From positions 480,371-544,370 of the forward strand of contig JAFLVK010000001.1 in NCBI GenBank assembly GCA_022508345.1: DNA of 64,000 bases, read 5' to 3'. The notes below the pieces were generated by a model. The model was not told where the DNA came from, did no database searches, and saw nothing but the letters and a program-made list of their open reading frames with translations. A program made the translations under genes and the position numbers. This DNA is from Clostridiales bacterium (lineage in GTDB: Bacteria; Bacillota; Clostridia; Christensenellales; CAG-314). Every line of letters begins with the position of its first letter. The stretch's first letter is position 1. Shown in pieces: positions 47,982-57,749 of this stretch.

Positions 47982-49985
47982 ATGAACTTTTTGCGTAAAA
48001 ACAAAAAAGCTCTAATCATGCTCGCTATTGCGCTTGCTGTGATACTTGTTTCAAGCTTCTGTGCGTCTATGATTCAATCTGACGCATTCAGAGTAAAGGT
48101 AACAGACTTGCGCAATGAAACAAACAGCGGAACGCTCCTGGGCAATGACAGTGTCAAGGTCTCAGGTAAGGTTACTTCCGGTATTCTGTTTGTTCCCAAT
48201 ACGGCAACGGAGGAAACTCCCGCTCCTGGTATCGTTTTGACACACGGCTATCTCAACAACCGTGAGCTTCAATTGCAAAACGCTATCGAACTTGCCCGTC
48301 GTGGTTTTGTTGTTATCACAATTGACCGCGGTCAACACGGTAACAACCAAAACGATATCGGAACAGGCTCGTTGATGAACACCGACGGTATGTACGAGAG
48401 TGCTAAATATCTGTACAACCTTCCCTACGTTGACAAGGAAGCAGGTATAGGTATTTCCGGTCACTCCATGGGCGGTTACACAACTGCGGCAACTCTTGTT
48501 ATGGACAGCCCGTATCATGCATTACTGGGATATGAAAACCCCGAAAGAGGCGATCCTGTATACGGTCTTGGCATTATCTCCGCAGGCTTGATGCAAGGCT
48601 GGAGCACATTTATGACAGCCGGCCCCGGCGTTTCAGTCGGTATGCTCAAGGCTCAGGACGACGAATTCTTCTTCGTAAGCAAGTTTGCAGACGGCTCGGA
48701 TGCTATCTGCCGTGAATTCTTGCACACTGTTGGCGCAGCAAGCTTTGTTGGACTTACAGGCTACGGCAACACCAAGGATGCTATCAACATCAACAGCGGT
48801 GACATATACGTTAACGGTTCTGTTGTAACTGTTGAACAAGGCACCAAGGTTGACGGACCTTTCCGTGTTATCTACGAAGCTAACGAAATCCATCCCTTAA
48901 ACCACTTCTCGGTTGAAAGCGCAGGCTACGTAACTGACTTCTTCTACAATGCGTACGGCACACCTGCTGGACACAGCGTAATCAAGAGCACCAGCCAAAC
49001 ATGGTGGCTCAAGGAAACATTCTCCCTCATTGGTCTTATCGCTGTATTCTTCATGCTGTTCCCGCTCATTTCCATACTTCTTAGCGTTCCTTGCTTTGCA
49101 TCGCTTGCTAAGAGTGAGGAAGTTGACCTGGATGCAGACCTTCTGTCCTTCAAGAAGGGTGGCGTTGCTAACATCGTTCGCACGGTACTGTTCTGGCTGG
49201 CAGCTGCAGGCACAATGTTCTTTGGCGGCTTCATCATGCACAAGGTATTTACCGAATGGGGTAGCGAACTCCTGCCGGTAACCACGCTGTTGCCACAAAA
49301 CACAACAGGTAACGTCGCAGCTTGGGGTATTGTTTCCGCAATCTTCGGCATTGCAGTGCTCCTGTTCGTATGGCTTGTAAACTCTCTTGTAAACTACTTT
49401 GCAGCAAAGAAAGGTCAAGAATCCGTTGCAGTTACCAATCCGTTCAGACCCGCAATCATCAGCTGGGCTAACCTGGTAAAGACTGTTTGCCTTGCTTTCT
49501 TGGTAGTAGCTGTCTTCTACGTTGTAACATGGATCAACTGGGGTATCTGGACTGTTGACTTCCGTATCTGGACGTTGAATGTTCACCCGTTTAGACTCAA
49601 TATGCTCGGAACAATGCTCCGTTACATCCCGCTGTTCCTTATCTTCTACGGCGTAAACGCTCTTGCAAATGCAGGAATGCGCGCAAAGGAACTTCCCGAA
49701 TGGGCAAGCGTAGCTATCAATGCAGCATTCAACTGTGTTGGCGTTCTGTTGGTAGTTCTCATCCAATACGGTACTTTCCGTGCAACGGGCGTGCTGTGGC
49801 AAGCAGATATGAACCTGGCTTACATCGTAGTATTCCCGCTCATTCCTATTCTCGCAATTGCAACGATTATCTCTCGTTACACCTACAAGAGAACAGGCAA
49901 CATTTGGCTGGGCGCGCTTATCAATGCAATTCTGTTTACAATCATGACGGTTGCTAACACAGCGCATCAATATCCTTACATTTAA
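47982..49985 (+). CDS. Alpha/beta hydrolase fused to C-terminal multi-TM region
   Basis: GIVLTHGYLNNRELQ, GISGHSMGGYTTA nucleophile elbow, several C-terminal TM helices; SD AGGAGG. Confidence 0.85.
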   Translation: MNFLRKNKKALIMLAIALAVILVSSFCASMIQSDAFRVKVTDLRNETNSGTLLGNDSVKVSGKVTSGILFVPNTATEETPAPGIVLTHGYLNNRELQLQNAIELARRGFVVITIDRGQHGNNQNDIGTGSLMNTDGMYESAKYLYNLPYVDKEAGIGISGHSMGGYTTAATLVMDSPYHALLGYENPERGDPVYGLGIISAGLMQGWSTFMTAGPGVSVGMLKAQDDEFFFVSKFADGSDAICREFLHTVGAASFVGLTGYGNTKDAININSGDIYVNGSVVTVEQGTKVDGPFRVIYEANEIHPLNHFSVESAGYVTDFFYNAYGTPAGHSVIKSTSQTWWLKETFSLIGLIAVFFMLFPLISILLSVPCFASLAKSEEVDLDADLLSFKKGGVANIVRTVLFWLAAAGTMFFGGFIMHKVFTEWGSELLPVTTLLPQNTTGNVAAWGIVSAIFGIAVLLFVWLVNSLVNYFAAKKGQESVAVTNPFRPAIISWANLVKTVCLAFLVVAVFYVVTWINWGIWTVDFRIWTLNVHPFRLNMLGTMLRYIPLFLIFYGVNALANAGMRAKELPEWASVAINAAFNCVGVLLVVLIQYGTFRATGVLWQADMNLAYIVVFPLIPILAIATIISRYTYKRTGNIWLGALINAILFTIMTVANTAHQYPYI

Positions 49986-50004
49986 GATAGGATACAACAA
50001 AAAC

Positions 50005-50032
50005 AAAGGCGGAGCATTTGCTCCGCCTTTTT
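50005..50032. terminator. Terminator between convergent genes
   Basis: AAAGGCGGAGC-ATTT-GCTCCGCCTTTTT. Confidence 0.9.
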
Positions 50033-50045
50033 GTTTTGCTTTTTA

Positions 50046-52379
50046 TTAAATTATATCAATTGAGTACAGCCGACTGCCGAAGTCGAACATCACGCGCGTG
50101 TTGCTGTCGTACCCTGTGCTGGACCACTCCTGGTTGAGCTTCACTCCACACTTGGCAAGTATTTCGCCCGTTAACGTGTAGCTTTGTACTTCGCTTTTTA
50201 GTGGGTGTAGGTTTGCTATCATTTCCACAAGCTTGCCTTCCTCATTCAGGTGCATGGGCGCAATGGTGTTTATCAACCCGCCAAATGCTTTCAGGCTAAA
50301 CTGTTGCTCGCGCGTTTCCAATTTGTACCTTGATTCGGCCAGTAGCCCCGGTATTTTCAGTGTTTCATGGCTGGGTATTGTTTGAGCAACGGTGTTGGTG
50401 ATGTTTGCAACAGCCTGCGACTTGTCGTCGGAAATTATCACCCAGCTTGCCTTTTCGTCGCTGAATACGCTGCGTAGCTGGCAGTAGGTTCCAAATTGCA
50501 ACGTCTTGCGGTATTTCTTGTACCATGCAATCTGTCTGGCGATTGAGTCGCAGTCCTGCTTGGTGAGTATGGTCATGTCCAGCTCGTAGCCGAACGCGCC
50601 GATACATGCTGTGTTGAAGCGGTTGTCCACCGTGCTTTGACGTAGCGTTTGGTGGTTGGGGCTTGCAGATACGTGGCTACCGATACAGCTTTGCGGGTAT
50701 CCCGTGAGTGTTCCCTCGTGTATGCGCACCCTGTCGAAGCTGTCGGTGTTGTCGCTGCACCAAATCTGTGGCATATATGACAGCACGCCCAGGTCAAATC
50801 GGTTTCCGCCCGATGCGCAGCCCTCGAACAGAATGTTGGGGAACTTCTTGGTCAGTTCGTCAAGGATACGGTAAAAGCCCAACATAAAGCGGTAGTTAAA
50901 TTCGCCCTGAGCTTTACCAAGCGTCAACGAATAGCAATCGGTTAGCGGACGGTTGAAATCCCACTTGACGTAAGTGATGTTTGCCGAACTAAACACCTTG
51001 CTCATTGCATCAATGATGTAGTCGCACACGTCGTCGTTGCACAAATCAAGCAACAGCTGGTTTCTACACAGGAGCGGTGTATAATTGGGGTGTTGCACCG
51101 CCCAGTCGGGGTGCGCACGGTAAAGGTCGCTGTCGGGGTTGACCATTTCCGGCTCCACCCAAATGCCGAAGTCCAGCCCAATGCCGTTTATCTTGTTTGC
51201 CAGCCCATCAAGCCCCTTGGGTAGCCGTTTTTTGTTTTCCGTCCAGTCGCCTAAGCCCCTGCTGTCATTGGTGCGCTTGCCAAACCATCCGTCGTCCAGT
51301 ACAAACAATTCCACACCCAGGCTTTTTGCTTTTTTGGCGATGTCAAGTAGCTTCTTTTCGGTAAAGTTGAAGTAGGTAGCCTCCCAGTTGTTGACAAGCA
51401 CGGGGCGCTCACGGTATGCCCACTGTGTGGGAACAATGTGTTCGTTCACAAATTTGTGGTAGCGCTCAGCAAGCACGTTGGTGCCTTGGTCGCTGTAGCA
51501 CAGTGTGGCTTCCGGCGTGTAAAATGTTTCGCCTGCTGCCAAGTGCCAGCAAAAGTCGGTGTCATTGATACCTGTAAGCACGCGCACTTTGTTGAGCGGC
51601 GTTTTGTCGAATATTTCCGCATGATTGCCCGAGTACACAAGGTTGAAGCCGTACGCTTCGCCGTGGTGCAGTGTGCAATGGCTCCTTTTCAGCACAACGT
51701 AGGGATTGTGCGTGTTGGAGCTCACTCCGCGCTTGCTGTCTATTTTTGTAACACCTGTGCGCAGCTTTTCGCTAGTTATGTAGCGTTCGCGCGCCCATGT
51801 GCCGTCCAGTGTGTCAAGCGTTACGTCATCGAAGTCCAGGTCAAGCTGATTGCTCATTGCGCGCAACAGACGTATTTCTTGTTGGCTTTCGTTTGTTACC
51901 GCAACGCTCTTTACAATAACGTCGCAATCTGTCAAGGTGGAGTAGTACAGCGTAAGCTTGATTTTTCTTGCGCTGTCTAGCATGTATATAGCCAGCGTTT
52001 GTTCCTTTCCGTGCGAGTTGGGCAGGCGCGGAATTAAATGTTGGTCAAGCAGTTCGTAGCTGTCGTAAACAAATTCGCACACCGTGCTGTCATTGCTGTC
52101 GCACACCGTTACGATATTTTCACGGTAGTCGCCCCTGCCGACGTTGGAGCATTCGTAACAGGTGTTGTCGGGGTATATCTTGCCCTCGCTACACTCTATG
52201 CCTATTGCTGTGCCTTGCCCTGTTCCCTGTTTGATTGTCAGGAAGGCAATGTCGTTAAACTCGCATTGCAGCCTTGCGCCGTAGTACAGGTGCTCAAGCT
52301 GCTTCAACGCGTTTACTCTGAAAATATAGGTTGTGTTTGGCGTGTCTATGCGAAACACATTGTTTTTTACGTTTATCAT
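50046..52379 (-). CDS. GH36 alpha-galactosidase
   Basis: LFVLDDGWFGKRTNDSRGLGDW, FGIWVEPEMVNPDSDLYRAHPDW, YVKWDFNRPLT, LFEGCASGGNRFDLG. Confidence 0.96.
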   Translation of the reverse strand: MINVKNNVFRIDTPNTTYIFRVNALKQLEHLYYGARLQCEFNDIAFLTIKQGTGQGTAIGIECSEGKIYPDNTCYECSNVGRGDYRENIVTVCDSNDSTVCEFVYDSYELLDQHLIPRLPNSHGKEQTLAIYMLDSARKIKLTLYYSTLTDCDVIVKSVAVTNESQQEIRLLRAMSNQLDLDFDDVTLDTLDGTWARERYITSEKLRTGVTKIDSKRGVSSNTHNPYVVLKRSHCTLHHGEAYGFNLVYSGNHAEIFDKTPLNKVRVLTGINDTDFCWHLAAGETFYTPEATLCYSDQGTNVLAERYHKFVNEHIVPTQWAYRERPVLVNNWEATYFNFTEKKLLDIAKKAKSLGVELFVLDDGWFGKRTNDSRGLGDWTENKKRLPKGLDGLANKINGIGLDFGIWVEPEMVNPDSDLYRAHPDWAVQHPNYTPLLCRNQLLLDLCNDDVCDYIIDAMSKVFSSANITYVKWDFNRPLTDCYSLTLGKAQGEFNYRFMLGFYRILDELTKKFPNILFEGCASGGNRFDLGVLSYMPQIWCSDNTDSFDRVRIHEGTLTGYPQSCIGSHVSASPNHQTLRQSTVDNRFNTACIGAFGYELDMTILTKQDCDSIARQIAWYKKYRKTLQFGTYCQLRSVFSDEKASWVIISDDKSQAVANITNTVAQTIPSHETLKIPGLLAESRYKLETREQQFSLKAFGGLINTIAPMHLNEEGKLVEMIANLHPLKSEVQSYTLTGEILAKCGVKLNQEWSSTGYDSNTRVMFDFGSRLYSIDII

Positions 52380-52459
52380 GGTAACCTCCACCGTAAACAC
52401 CTACGCAAATAGTATCCCCACTATTGTAACACAAAGTGTCAACAATTCCAACAGTACAG

Positions 52460-52488
52460 TTGATTTTTGTAAAAATAATAGATATAAT
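52460..52488 (+). promoter_or_regulatory. Phosphodiesterase gene promoter, predicted leaderless
   Basis: TTGATT, 17 nt, TATAAT (52483-52488), 6 nt to ATG 52495. Confidence 0.65.
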
Positions 52489-52494
52489 TGTTTT

Positions 52495-53226
52495 ATGAGG
52501 AAAATAGGCGTAATTAGCGACATACACGGCAATCTTGCTGCACTCAAAGCAGTGTTGGAGTTGCTGGACAGCGAGGGCTGTGAAGAAATTATCCACACGG
52601 GCGACGTGGTGGACATCGGTCCTCATTCGCGTGAATGTCTTGAGCTTTTGCTAAGTCGCGATGACGTTACCTGCTTACTGGGCAATCACGACAGGGATTT
52701 CGCAGTTAATCAAACACAGGTGCGCAACCTGTCGCACGTTCCTGCCGAGCACAAGCAGCAGGTGTTTGCCACCCTCACGGAGGAACTGAGGCAGCGTGTG
52801 CGGCAGTTTCCGTTGTATACCACGCGCAGCTGTGGCGGTAGCAAATTGCTGTTTTGTCACTACGCATTCAAGCAGCAGCCGTTCAGTATTGAAACTTATC
52901 ACCTGTTGCCGATAGCAATACCGCCCACAGCGGACAAGCTGGACGCTCTGTTTGCAGGGGTGGATGCCGATGCGGTATTCTTCGGGCACAAGCACGAGCC
53001 CTGTGACATAATGGGGCAACGGCTGTACGTTGACGTGGGAAGTGTGGGCTGTCACCCCGAACCGAAGGCAAGGGCAATTGTCATCGAGTACGACGACACA
53101 AGCTGGAGTTACAACAGGGTGTTTGCGCCATACGACATTGAAGCAACGCACAAGAGCATGCTTGCGGATATTGCCTGTGGCGAGCAGCTGTACGACTTCT
53201 ACTTTCTGCTGAACAAGGGTAAATAA
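52495..53226 (+). CDS. YfcE/MJ0936-type metallophosphoesterase
   Basis: MRKIGVISDIHGNLAALKAVL, HTGDVVDIGPHSRECLELL, LLGNHD, FFGHKHEP. Confidence 0.92.
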   Translation: MRKIGVISDIHGNLAALKAVLELLDSEGCEEIIHTGDVVDIGPHSRECLELLLSRDDVTCLLGNHDRDFAVNQTQVRNLSHVPAEHKQQVFATLTEELRQRVRQFPLYTTRSCGGSKLLFCHYAFKQQPFSIETYHLLPIAIPPTADKLDALFAGVDADAVFFGHKHEPCDIMGQRLYVDVGSVGCHPEPKARAIVIEYDDTSWSYNRVFAPYDIEATHKSMLADIACGEQLYDFYFLLNKGK

Positions 53227-53299
53227 GAGGGATTGTGAAATACACAATCCCTCAGTTAATTTAACAAAGAAACTATTGTTGCAAGCCGGTAAATGCAAG

Positions 53300-54169
53300 C
53301 TAGGTGCGCGGTGAGCCTACAAAGAAAATTGCAAGTGTGCCCGGTCCGCAGTGCGATGCAACAACGGGGCCGATGTCAAATATTCTTATGCTTGCCTTGG
53401 GGTAAGCAATTTTTAGCGCTTCAACAATCTTGTTGGCACAGCAGATGTAGTTGGAGTGTCCCACCCATATTTTTCCGTCGTATTGGCTGCCGTTGTCAAT
53501 TTTTTTGGCAATCTCGTCTAAGGTTTTGGCAATTGCCTTTGTTTCGCTCATTACCTTTGCGTAGGCGACAATTTTACCCTCTTTGTTGAGGTGCATGATA
53601 GGGCACAGCTTGAACATGTTGCCCAATATTGCCGCCGGGCCCGAAATACGTCCGCTACGTCTAAAATACGTCAACGTGGTGGAAAAGAATTGATGTTGTA
53701 TTCTCAGACGGTTGTCCTGCGCCCATTTGTACAGGAAGTCGATACCCTTGCCCTCGTCTCTCAAATCTGCAATGCAATCAACAAACAGCCCGTAGCCTAC
53801 GCATGCGCAGGTTGAATCCACAACGTAAATTTTGCGTTGAGGGAACTCTCTTTTCAACAGTTCGGCAGCTTTAACGGCGTTGTTTGCCGACTGTGACAAG
53901 CCGGAGCTGAAGCAAATGTGCAGCAAATCGCCCTTTTGCAGCAGCGAACGGAAAAAGTCACAGTATCTTTCCACATTGATTAGTGATGTGGTGGGGAGCT
54001 TGCCCGCAAGCAGTTGATTGTAGAATATTGCCAGCCCGTTGCCAGCGCGCATGTCGTCGGCGTATTCCACGCCGTCCACAGTGTAGGTGTAAGCCAGCGC
54101 GGGAATGTTGCGTTTTACAAGATGATTTAATGTGAGGTCTACCGTTGATTCGCAGCTTAATGTAAACAT
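53300..54169 (-). CDS. DegV family protein
   Basis: DegV-type fold: TTSLINVERYCDFFRSLLQKGDLLHICFSSGLSQSANNA, YVVDSTCACVGYG; SD CGGAGG. Confidence 0.9.
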   Translation of the reverse strand: MFTLSCESTVDLTLNHLVKRNIPALAYTYTVDGVEYADDMRAGNGLAIFYNQLLAGKLPTTSLINVERYCDFFRSLLQKGDLLHICFSSGLSQSANNAVKAAELLKREFPQRKIYVVDSTCACVGYGLFVDCIADLRDEGKGIDFLYKWAQDNRLRIQHQFFSTTLTYFRRSGRISGPAAILGNMFKLCPIMHLNKEGKIVAYAKVMSETKAIAKTLDEIAKKIDNGSQYDGKIWVGHSNYICCANKIVEALKIAYPKASIRIFDIGPVVASHCGPGTLAIFFVGSPRT

Positions 54170-54345
54170 GTTTCCTCCGACCAAACGAGTGTTTGATAAA
54201 TTTTTTAGTTACATTATACACCAGCCGCGGCAAAAGTCTCCCTACTGTTGGCAAGGCGCATTCTACAATATATTTTTCGCTTGGTAGAGTTACGTTTTGG
54301 CAATTCTACTCACAGTAGAGCGACAAAAATCGACCTGTAGTTTGC

Positions 54346-54374
54346 TTGCCAGTGTGATTGAATTGTGGTATACT
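54346..54374 (+). promoter_or_regulatory. XRE regulator promoter, predicted leaderless
   Basis: TTGCCA, 17 nt, TGG-TATACT (54369-54374), 6 nt to ATG 54381. Confidence 0.65.
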
Positions 54375-54380
54375 GTGCTT

Positions 54381-54998
54381 ATGGAAGAGCTGAAACAGAC
54401 AATAGCCGAAAATCTTGTTGCATATCGCAAACAGGCGCAATTGACGCAACAGGAGCTGGCTGAAAAGATAAATTACTCCGACAAGGCAGTGAGCAAATGG
54501 GAACGCGCCGAGGGCGTACCCGACGTGCTGGTGCTGAAAGCCATTGCCGACTTGTACGGAGTTACTGTCAACGACTTTCTCGTGGACCACACCAAGCCGA
54601 AAAAACTGCGCTTCAAGGACTTTTGGGCAAAGCGTTGGCTTATTACATTGCTTTCGGCAGGGCTTGTGTTTTTTATCGCAACCATTGTGGTGTTTATCTG
54701 GTTGGTTGTAGCCCCAGCCTCAGCGGCGGACGTTGCCAAGTATACTTATCTAACGGCGTTGCCCATTGCATGTATTGTGGTGCTGGTATTTAGCTGTATT
54801 TGGGGTAAGCTGTGGCAGCGTTGCTTGGCTGTGTCGGCGCTTGTTTGGACGCTGTGTTTGCTGATACATCTTGCGCTGAACATTGTCACGTTGGAGTACA
54901 CCTGGATGATTTACGTAGTGGGCGCGGCAATGCAATTGCTGGTGATACTGTGGTTTATCCTTGTCTATTTCGTAAAACGTGGCAAGGCTGTGAAATAA
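54381..54998 (+). CDS. XRE-family HTH protein with C-terminal TM region
   Basis: LVAYRKQAQLTQQELAEKINYSDKAVSKWERAEGVPDVLVLKAIADLYGVTVNDFL then four hydrophobic segments. Confidence 0.93.
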   Translation: MEELKQTIAENLVAYRKQAQLTQQELAEKINYSDKAVSKWERAEGVPDVLVLKAIADLYGVTVNDFLVDHTKPKKLRFKDFWAKRWLITLLSAGLVFFIATIVVFIWLVVAPASAADVAKYTYLTALPIACIVVLVFSCIWGKLWQRCLAVSALVWTLCLLIHLALNIVTLEYTWMIYVVGAAMQLLVILWFILVYFVKRGKAVK

Positions 54999-55084
54999 TT
55001 TCAGTTTATTTTTAGGTTCAAGATATTGACGAATATGTTTTAAATGCGCTATAATATCATTATATTATACAAGGAGGAAATATC

Positions 55085-55435
55085 ATGAAGTATTGTAAGA
55101 GTTGCGGAGCAGAACTCGTTGATGAAGCAGTAGTATGCCCCAAGTGCGGTGTTGCAACAGGTGCAGTACAAGCTGAACCTAAACAAAACACTGTTGGTAT
55201 TGTAGGTCTTGTGCTTTGCTTTTTTGCAGGTTCTCTGATTGCTTTTATCGTATCATTGGTTGGTTATATCCAAGGTAAGAAAAAGGGCGAAAAGGTTGGT
55301 TGCGCACTTGCAGGAATTATTGTGAGCGTTGTTGAATTTGTATTGATCATCGTCCTGTATTCAATAGTTCTTGGGCCGCTGCTTGCCGGAATTGCTAATG
55401 GTACTTACGGTTTGGTTACATTGGCATTGCTGTAA
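55085..55435 (+). CDS. Zinc-ribbon membrane protein
   Basis: MKYCKSCGAELVDEAVVCPKCG then two TM segments; SD AAGGAGG. Confidence 0.85.
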   Translation: MKYCKSCGAELVDEAVVCPKCGVATGAVQAEPKQNTVGIVGLVLCFFAGSLIAFIVSLVGYIQGKKKGEKVGCALAGIIVSVVEFVLIIVLYSIVLGPLLAGIANGTYGLVTLALL

Positions 55436-55462
55436 GAGATACAATAACTAATTAGTAAAAAT

Positions 55463-55495
55463 AAATGACCTGTCCGTATGAGACAGGTCATTTTT
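55463..55495 (+). terminator. Rho-independent terminator
   Basis: AAATGACCTGTC-CGTATGA-GACAGGTCATTTTT. Confidence 0.85.
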
Positions 55496-55571
55496 ATTGT
55501 TAAGACGGTTTACAGTTACACTAAGAAATGTTACAATATACGAAACAAACATGAACTGCACAGGAGACAGT

Positions 55572-55952
55572 ATGCTGGAAGTTGTTGCGGCGCTAATATG
55601 GCGCGACGGTAAATTTTTGATATGTCAACGCCCTGCCAACAAAAAGAGGGCATTGCTGTGGGAATTTGTCGGTGGCAAGGTAGAAGCAGGCGAAACAAGA
55701 CAGCAAGCGCTTGTGCGCGAGTGCAACGAGGAGCTTGCAATTACCGTCAAGGTAAATGACGTATTTTGTGAGGTTAGCCACGTTTACCCCGACGTAACGG
55801 TGCATTTAACGCTGTTCAATGCGGAAATTGTGCAGGGCGAACCGCGCAAGCTTGAACACAATGACATGACATGGATAACGCCTGCCGAAATAGATAACTA
55901 CGAATTTTGCCCCGCCGACGTGGACATTCTTGAAAAAATCAAAAAATTATAA
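55572..55952 (+). CDS. NUDIX hydrolase, MutT-like
   Basis: WEFVGGKVEAGETRQQALVRECNEELAI Nudix box; SD AGGAGA. Confidence 0.93.
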   Translation: MLEVVAALIWRDGKFLICQRPANKKRALLWEFVGGKVEAGETRQQALVRECNEELAITVKVNDVFCEVSHVYPDVTVHLTLFNAEIVQGEPRKLEHNDMTWITPAEIDNYEFCPADVDILEKIKKL

Positions 55953-55981
55953 TATATTAACTTGATAGTTAAACAACAAAA

Positions 55982-56020
55982 TTAAAAGGACACATTGATT
56001 AAATACATGTGTCCTTTTTA
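55982..56020 (+). terminator. Rho-independent terminator
   Basis: AAAAGGACACA...TGTGTCCTTTTTAAT. Confidence 0.8.
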
Positions 56021-56033
56021 ATATAAAACTCTT

Positions 56034-56156
56034 AGTGAGGTGGTAGAAGCGAGGTAGACGAGGCGCGCGAGTATTTTGCGAAGGAGTTTACTAGGCGTAA
56101 ATGACTGAGCAAAAACGGAGCGGAACAAAGTATACCGACGCTTATGCCAGCTCACT
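56034..56156. other. Long imperfect palindromic element overlapping pyk stop
   Basis: Arms AGTGAGGTGGTAGAAGCG / CGCTTATGCCAGCTCACT pair at 16 of 18 positions (one G-T wobble). Confidence 0.6.
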
Positions 56157-57573
56157 CCTCAATTAGTTTGCTAACTTTAATAAGATTCGTCCCCGAGCTC
56201 TTGCCAAGGGGCACGCCTGCCGTAATTACAATGTTGTCGCCTTCGCCTGCAATTCCAAGTCGGCGCACAGCCTCCTCTGCATTTATGAACATGTCGTCGG
56301 TGTTGTCAAATATTTGGCAGATTGTGGGCACAACGCCCCAGCTTGTGGACAGCTGATTGTACACCCTGTCATTCGATGCCATTGCCACAATCACAGCATC
56401 GGGGCGGAAGCGGGAAACCATCCTTGCCGATACGCCGCTTTCGGTGTAGACAACTATCGCCTTGGCATTGATGTCGAATGCCGTGTTAACAGCCGCGTGG
56501 GATATTGCATCGGTGTTGTCCATCAGGTTGAATGGCGACGAGCGGTACATTGCCTTGTAGTCGATGTTGCGCTCTGCCTCTTCGGCGATACGCGCCATTG
56601 TAGCGATGGTGTTGGGAGGGTTGATACCCACTGCGCTTTCTGCAGATAGCATTACGCAGCTGGATCCGTCGTACACGGCATTGGCAACGTCCACAATTTC
56701 CGCGCGGGTGGGGCGCAGCTTGGTTACCATGCTTTCCAGCATTTCTGTAGCGGTGATAACGAACTTACCACGCATGCGGCTTTTGGTAATTAGCATTTTT
56801 TGTATAGCGGGAAGCTTTTCATAGGGGAGCTCCACGCCGAGGTCGCCACGGGCTACCATGATGCCGTCCGATTCCTCAATTATTTCTTCTATGTTGTTTA
56901 CGCCGCTTTGACTTTCAATTTTGGATATTATGCAAACGTCCTTTGCGCCGTGGTCCATAAGATATTTGCGTATTTCGCGTACGCTCTCAGCGTCCTGCAC
57001 AAAGCTTGCTGCGTACAGCTCGGCGCTGTTTTTGATGCCGAAGTCAAGGTCGCGCTTGTCCTGCTCGGACAAAAACGGCATGTTTATCTTTACATTTGGC
57101 ACAAACAAACCCTTGCGGTTGGACAGCGTTCCGCTATTCTCTGCAACGGTGCATATTGTTTCACCCTCGATTGCCGTTACCTTGAACACAAGCAGTCCGT
57201 CGTTGAGCAGGATGTTGCAGCCAACGCTAACGTCCTTGTACAGCTCCTTGTAGGTGATGGACACCTGTGTTTCGTCACCGACAATGCCCGTGTTTACAAA
57301 GTTGAAGGGCATACCCTCGTGTACTTCGATTTGACCGTTAACAAATGTGCCGATACGAATTTCCGGACCCTTGGTGTCAATCATGATGGGAATGGGCAAC
57401 CCAAGGCTACGGCGCACCTTTTTGACGGTGTCAATCTTTTCCTGGTGCTCTTCGTACAGTCCGTGGCTCATGTTGATACGCGCTACGTTCATGCCTGCCA
57501 AAGCCATCTTTTTTATTTGGTCGTAGGTGGAGCTTGCAGGTCCCAGAGTGCACACAATTTTTGTTTTTCTCAT
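56152..57573 (-). CDS. pyk: Pyruvate kinase
   Basis: MRKTKIVCTLGPASSTYDQIKKMALAGMNVARINMSHG, MVARGDLGVELPYEKLPAIQKMLI. Confidence 0.98.
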   Translation of the reverse strand: MRKTKIVCTLGPASSTYDQIKKMALAGMNVARINMSHGLYEEHQEKIDTVKKVRRSLGLPIPIMIDTKGPEIRIGTFVNGQIEVHEGMPFNFVNTGIVGDETQVSITYKELYKDVSVGCNILLNDGLLVFKVTAIEGETICTVAENSGTLSNRKGLFVPNVKINMPFLSEQDKRDLDFGIKNSAELYAASFVQDAESVREIRKYLMDHGAKDVCIISKIESQSGVNNIEEIIEESDGIMVARGDLGVELPYEKLPAIQKMLITKSRMRGKFVITATEMLESMVTKLRPTRAEIVDVANAVYDGSSCVMLSAESAVGINPPNTIATMARIAEEAERNIDYKAMYRSSPFNLMDNTDAISHAAVNTAFDINAKAIVVYTESGVSARMVSRFRPDAVIVAMASNDRVYNQLSTSWGVVPTICQIFDNTDDMFINAEEAVRRLGIAGEGDNIVITAGVPLGKSSGTNLIKVSKLIEE

Positions 57574-57749
57574 ATATGCCTCCCTAGCCGCACAGGTTGC
57601 GCAGCTATACAGAATATGCGCTTGATTTGTAAATCAAAACATATTTCGCATTATAACCATTATAATGCAATTGTAAATATTTGTAAACAGAGTTTACAAT
57701 AAAATTGATATGTGATTGAGTTTATGATATAATATTAGCAGGAGAAATT

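Noticed and set aside
48897-50006. 369-aa minus-strand ORF
   Set aside because: Antisense to the hydrolase-TM gene; composition (C/N/E/Y rich) typical of an antisense frame.
56800-57702. 300-aa plus-strand ORF
   Set aside because: Antisense to pyk, which is certain.
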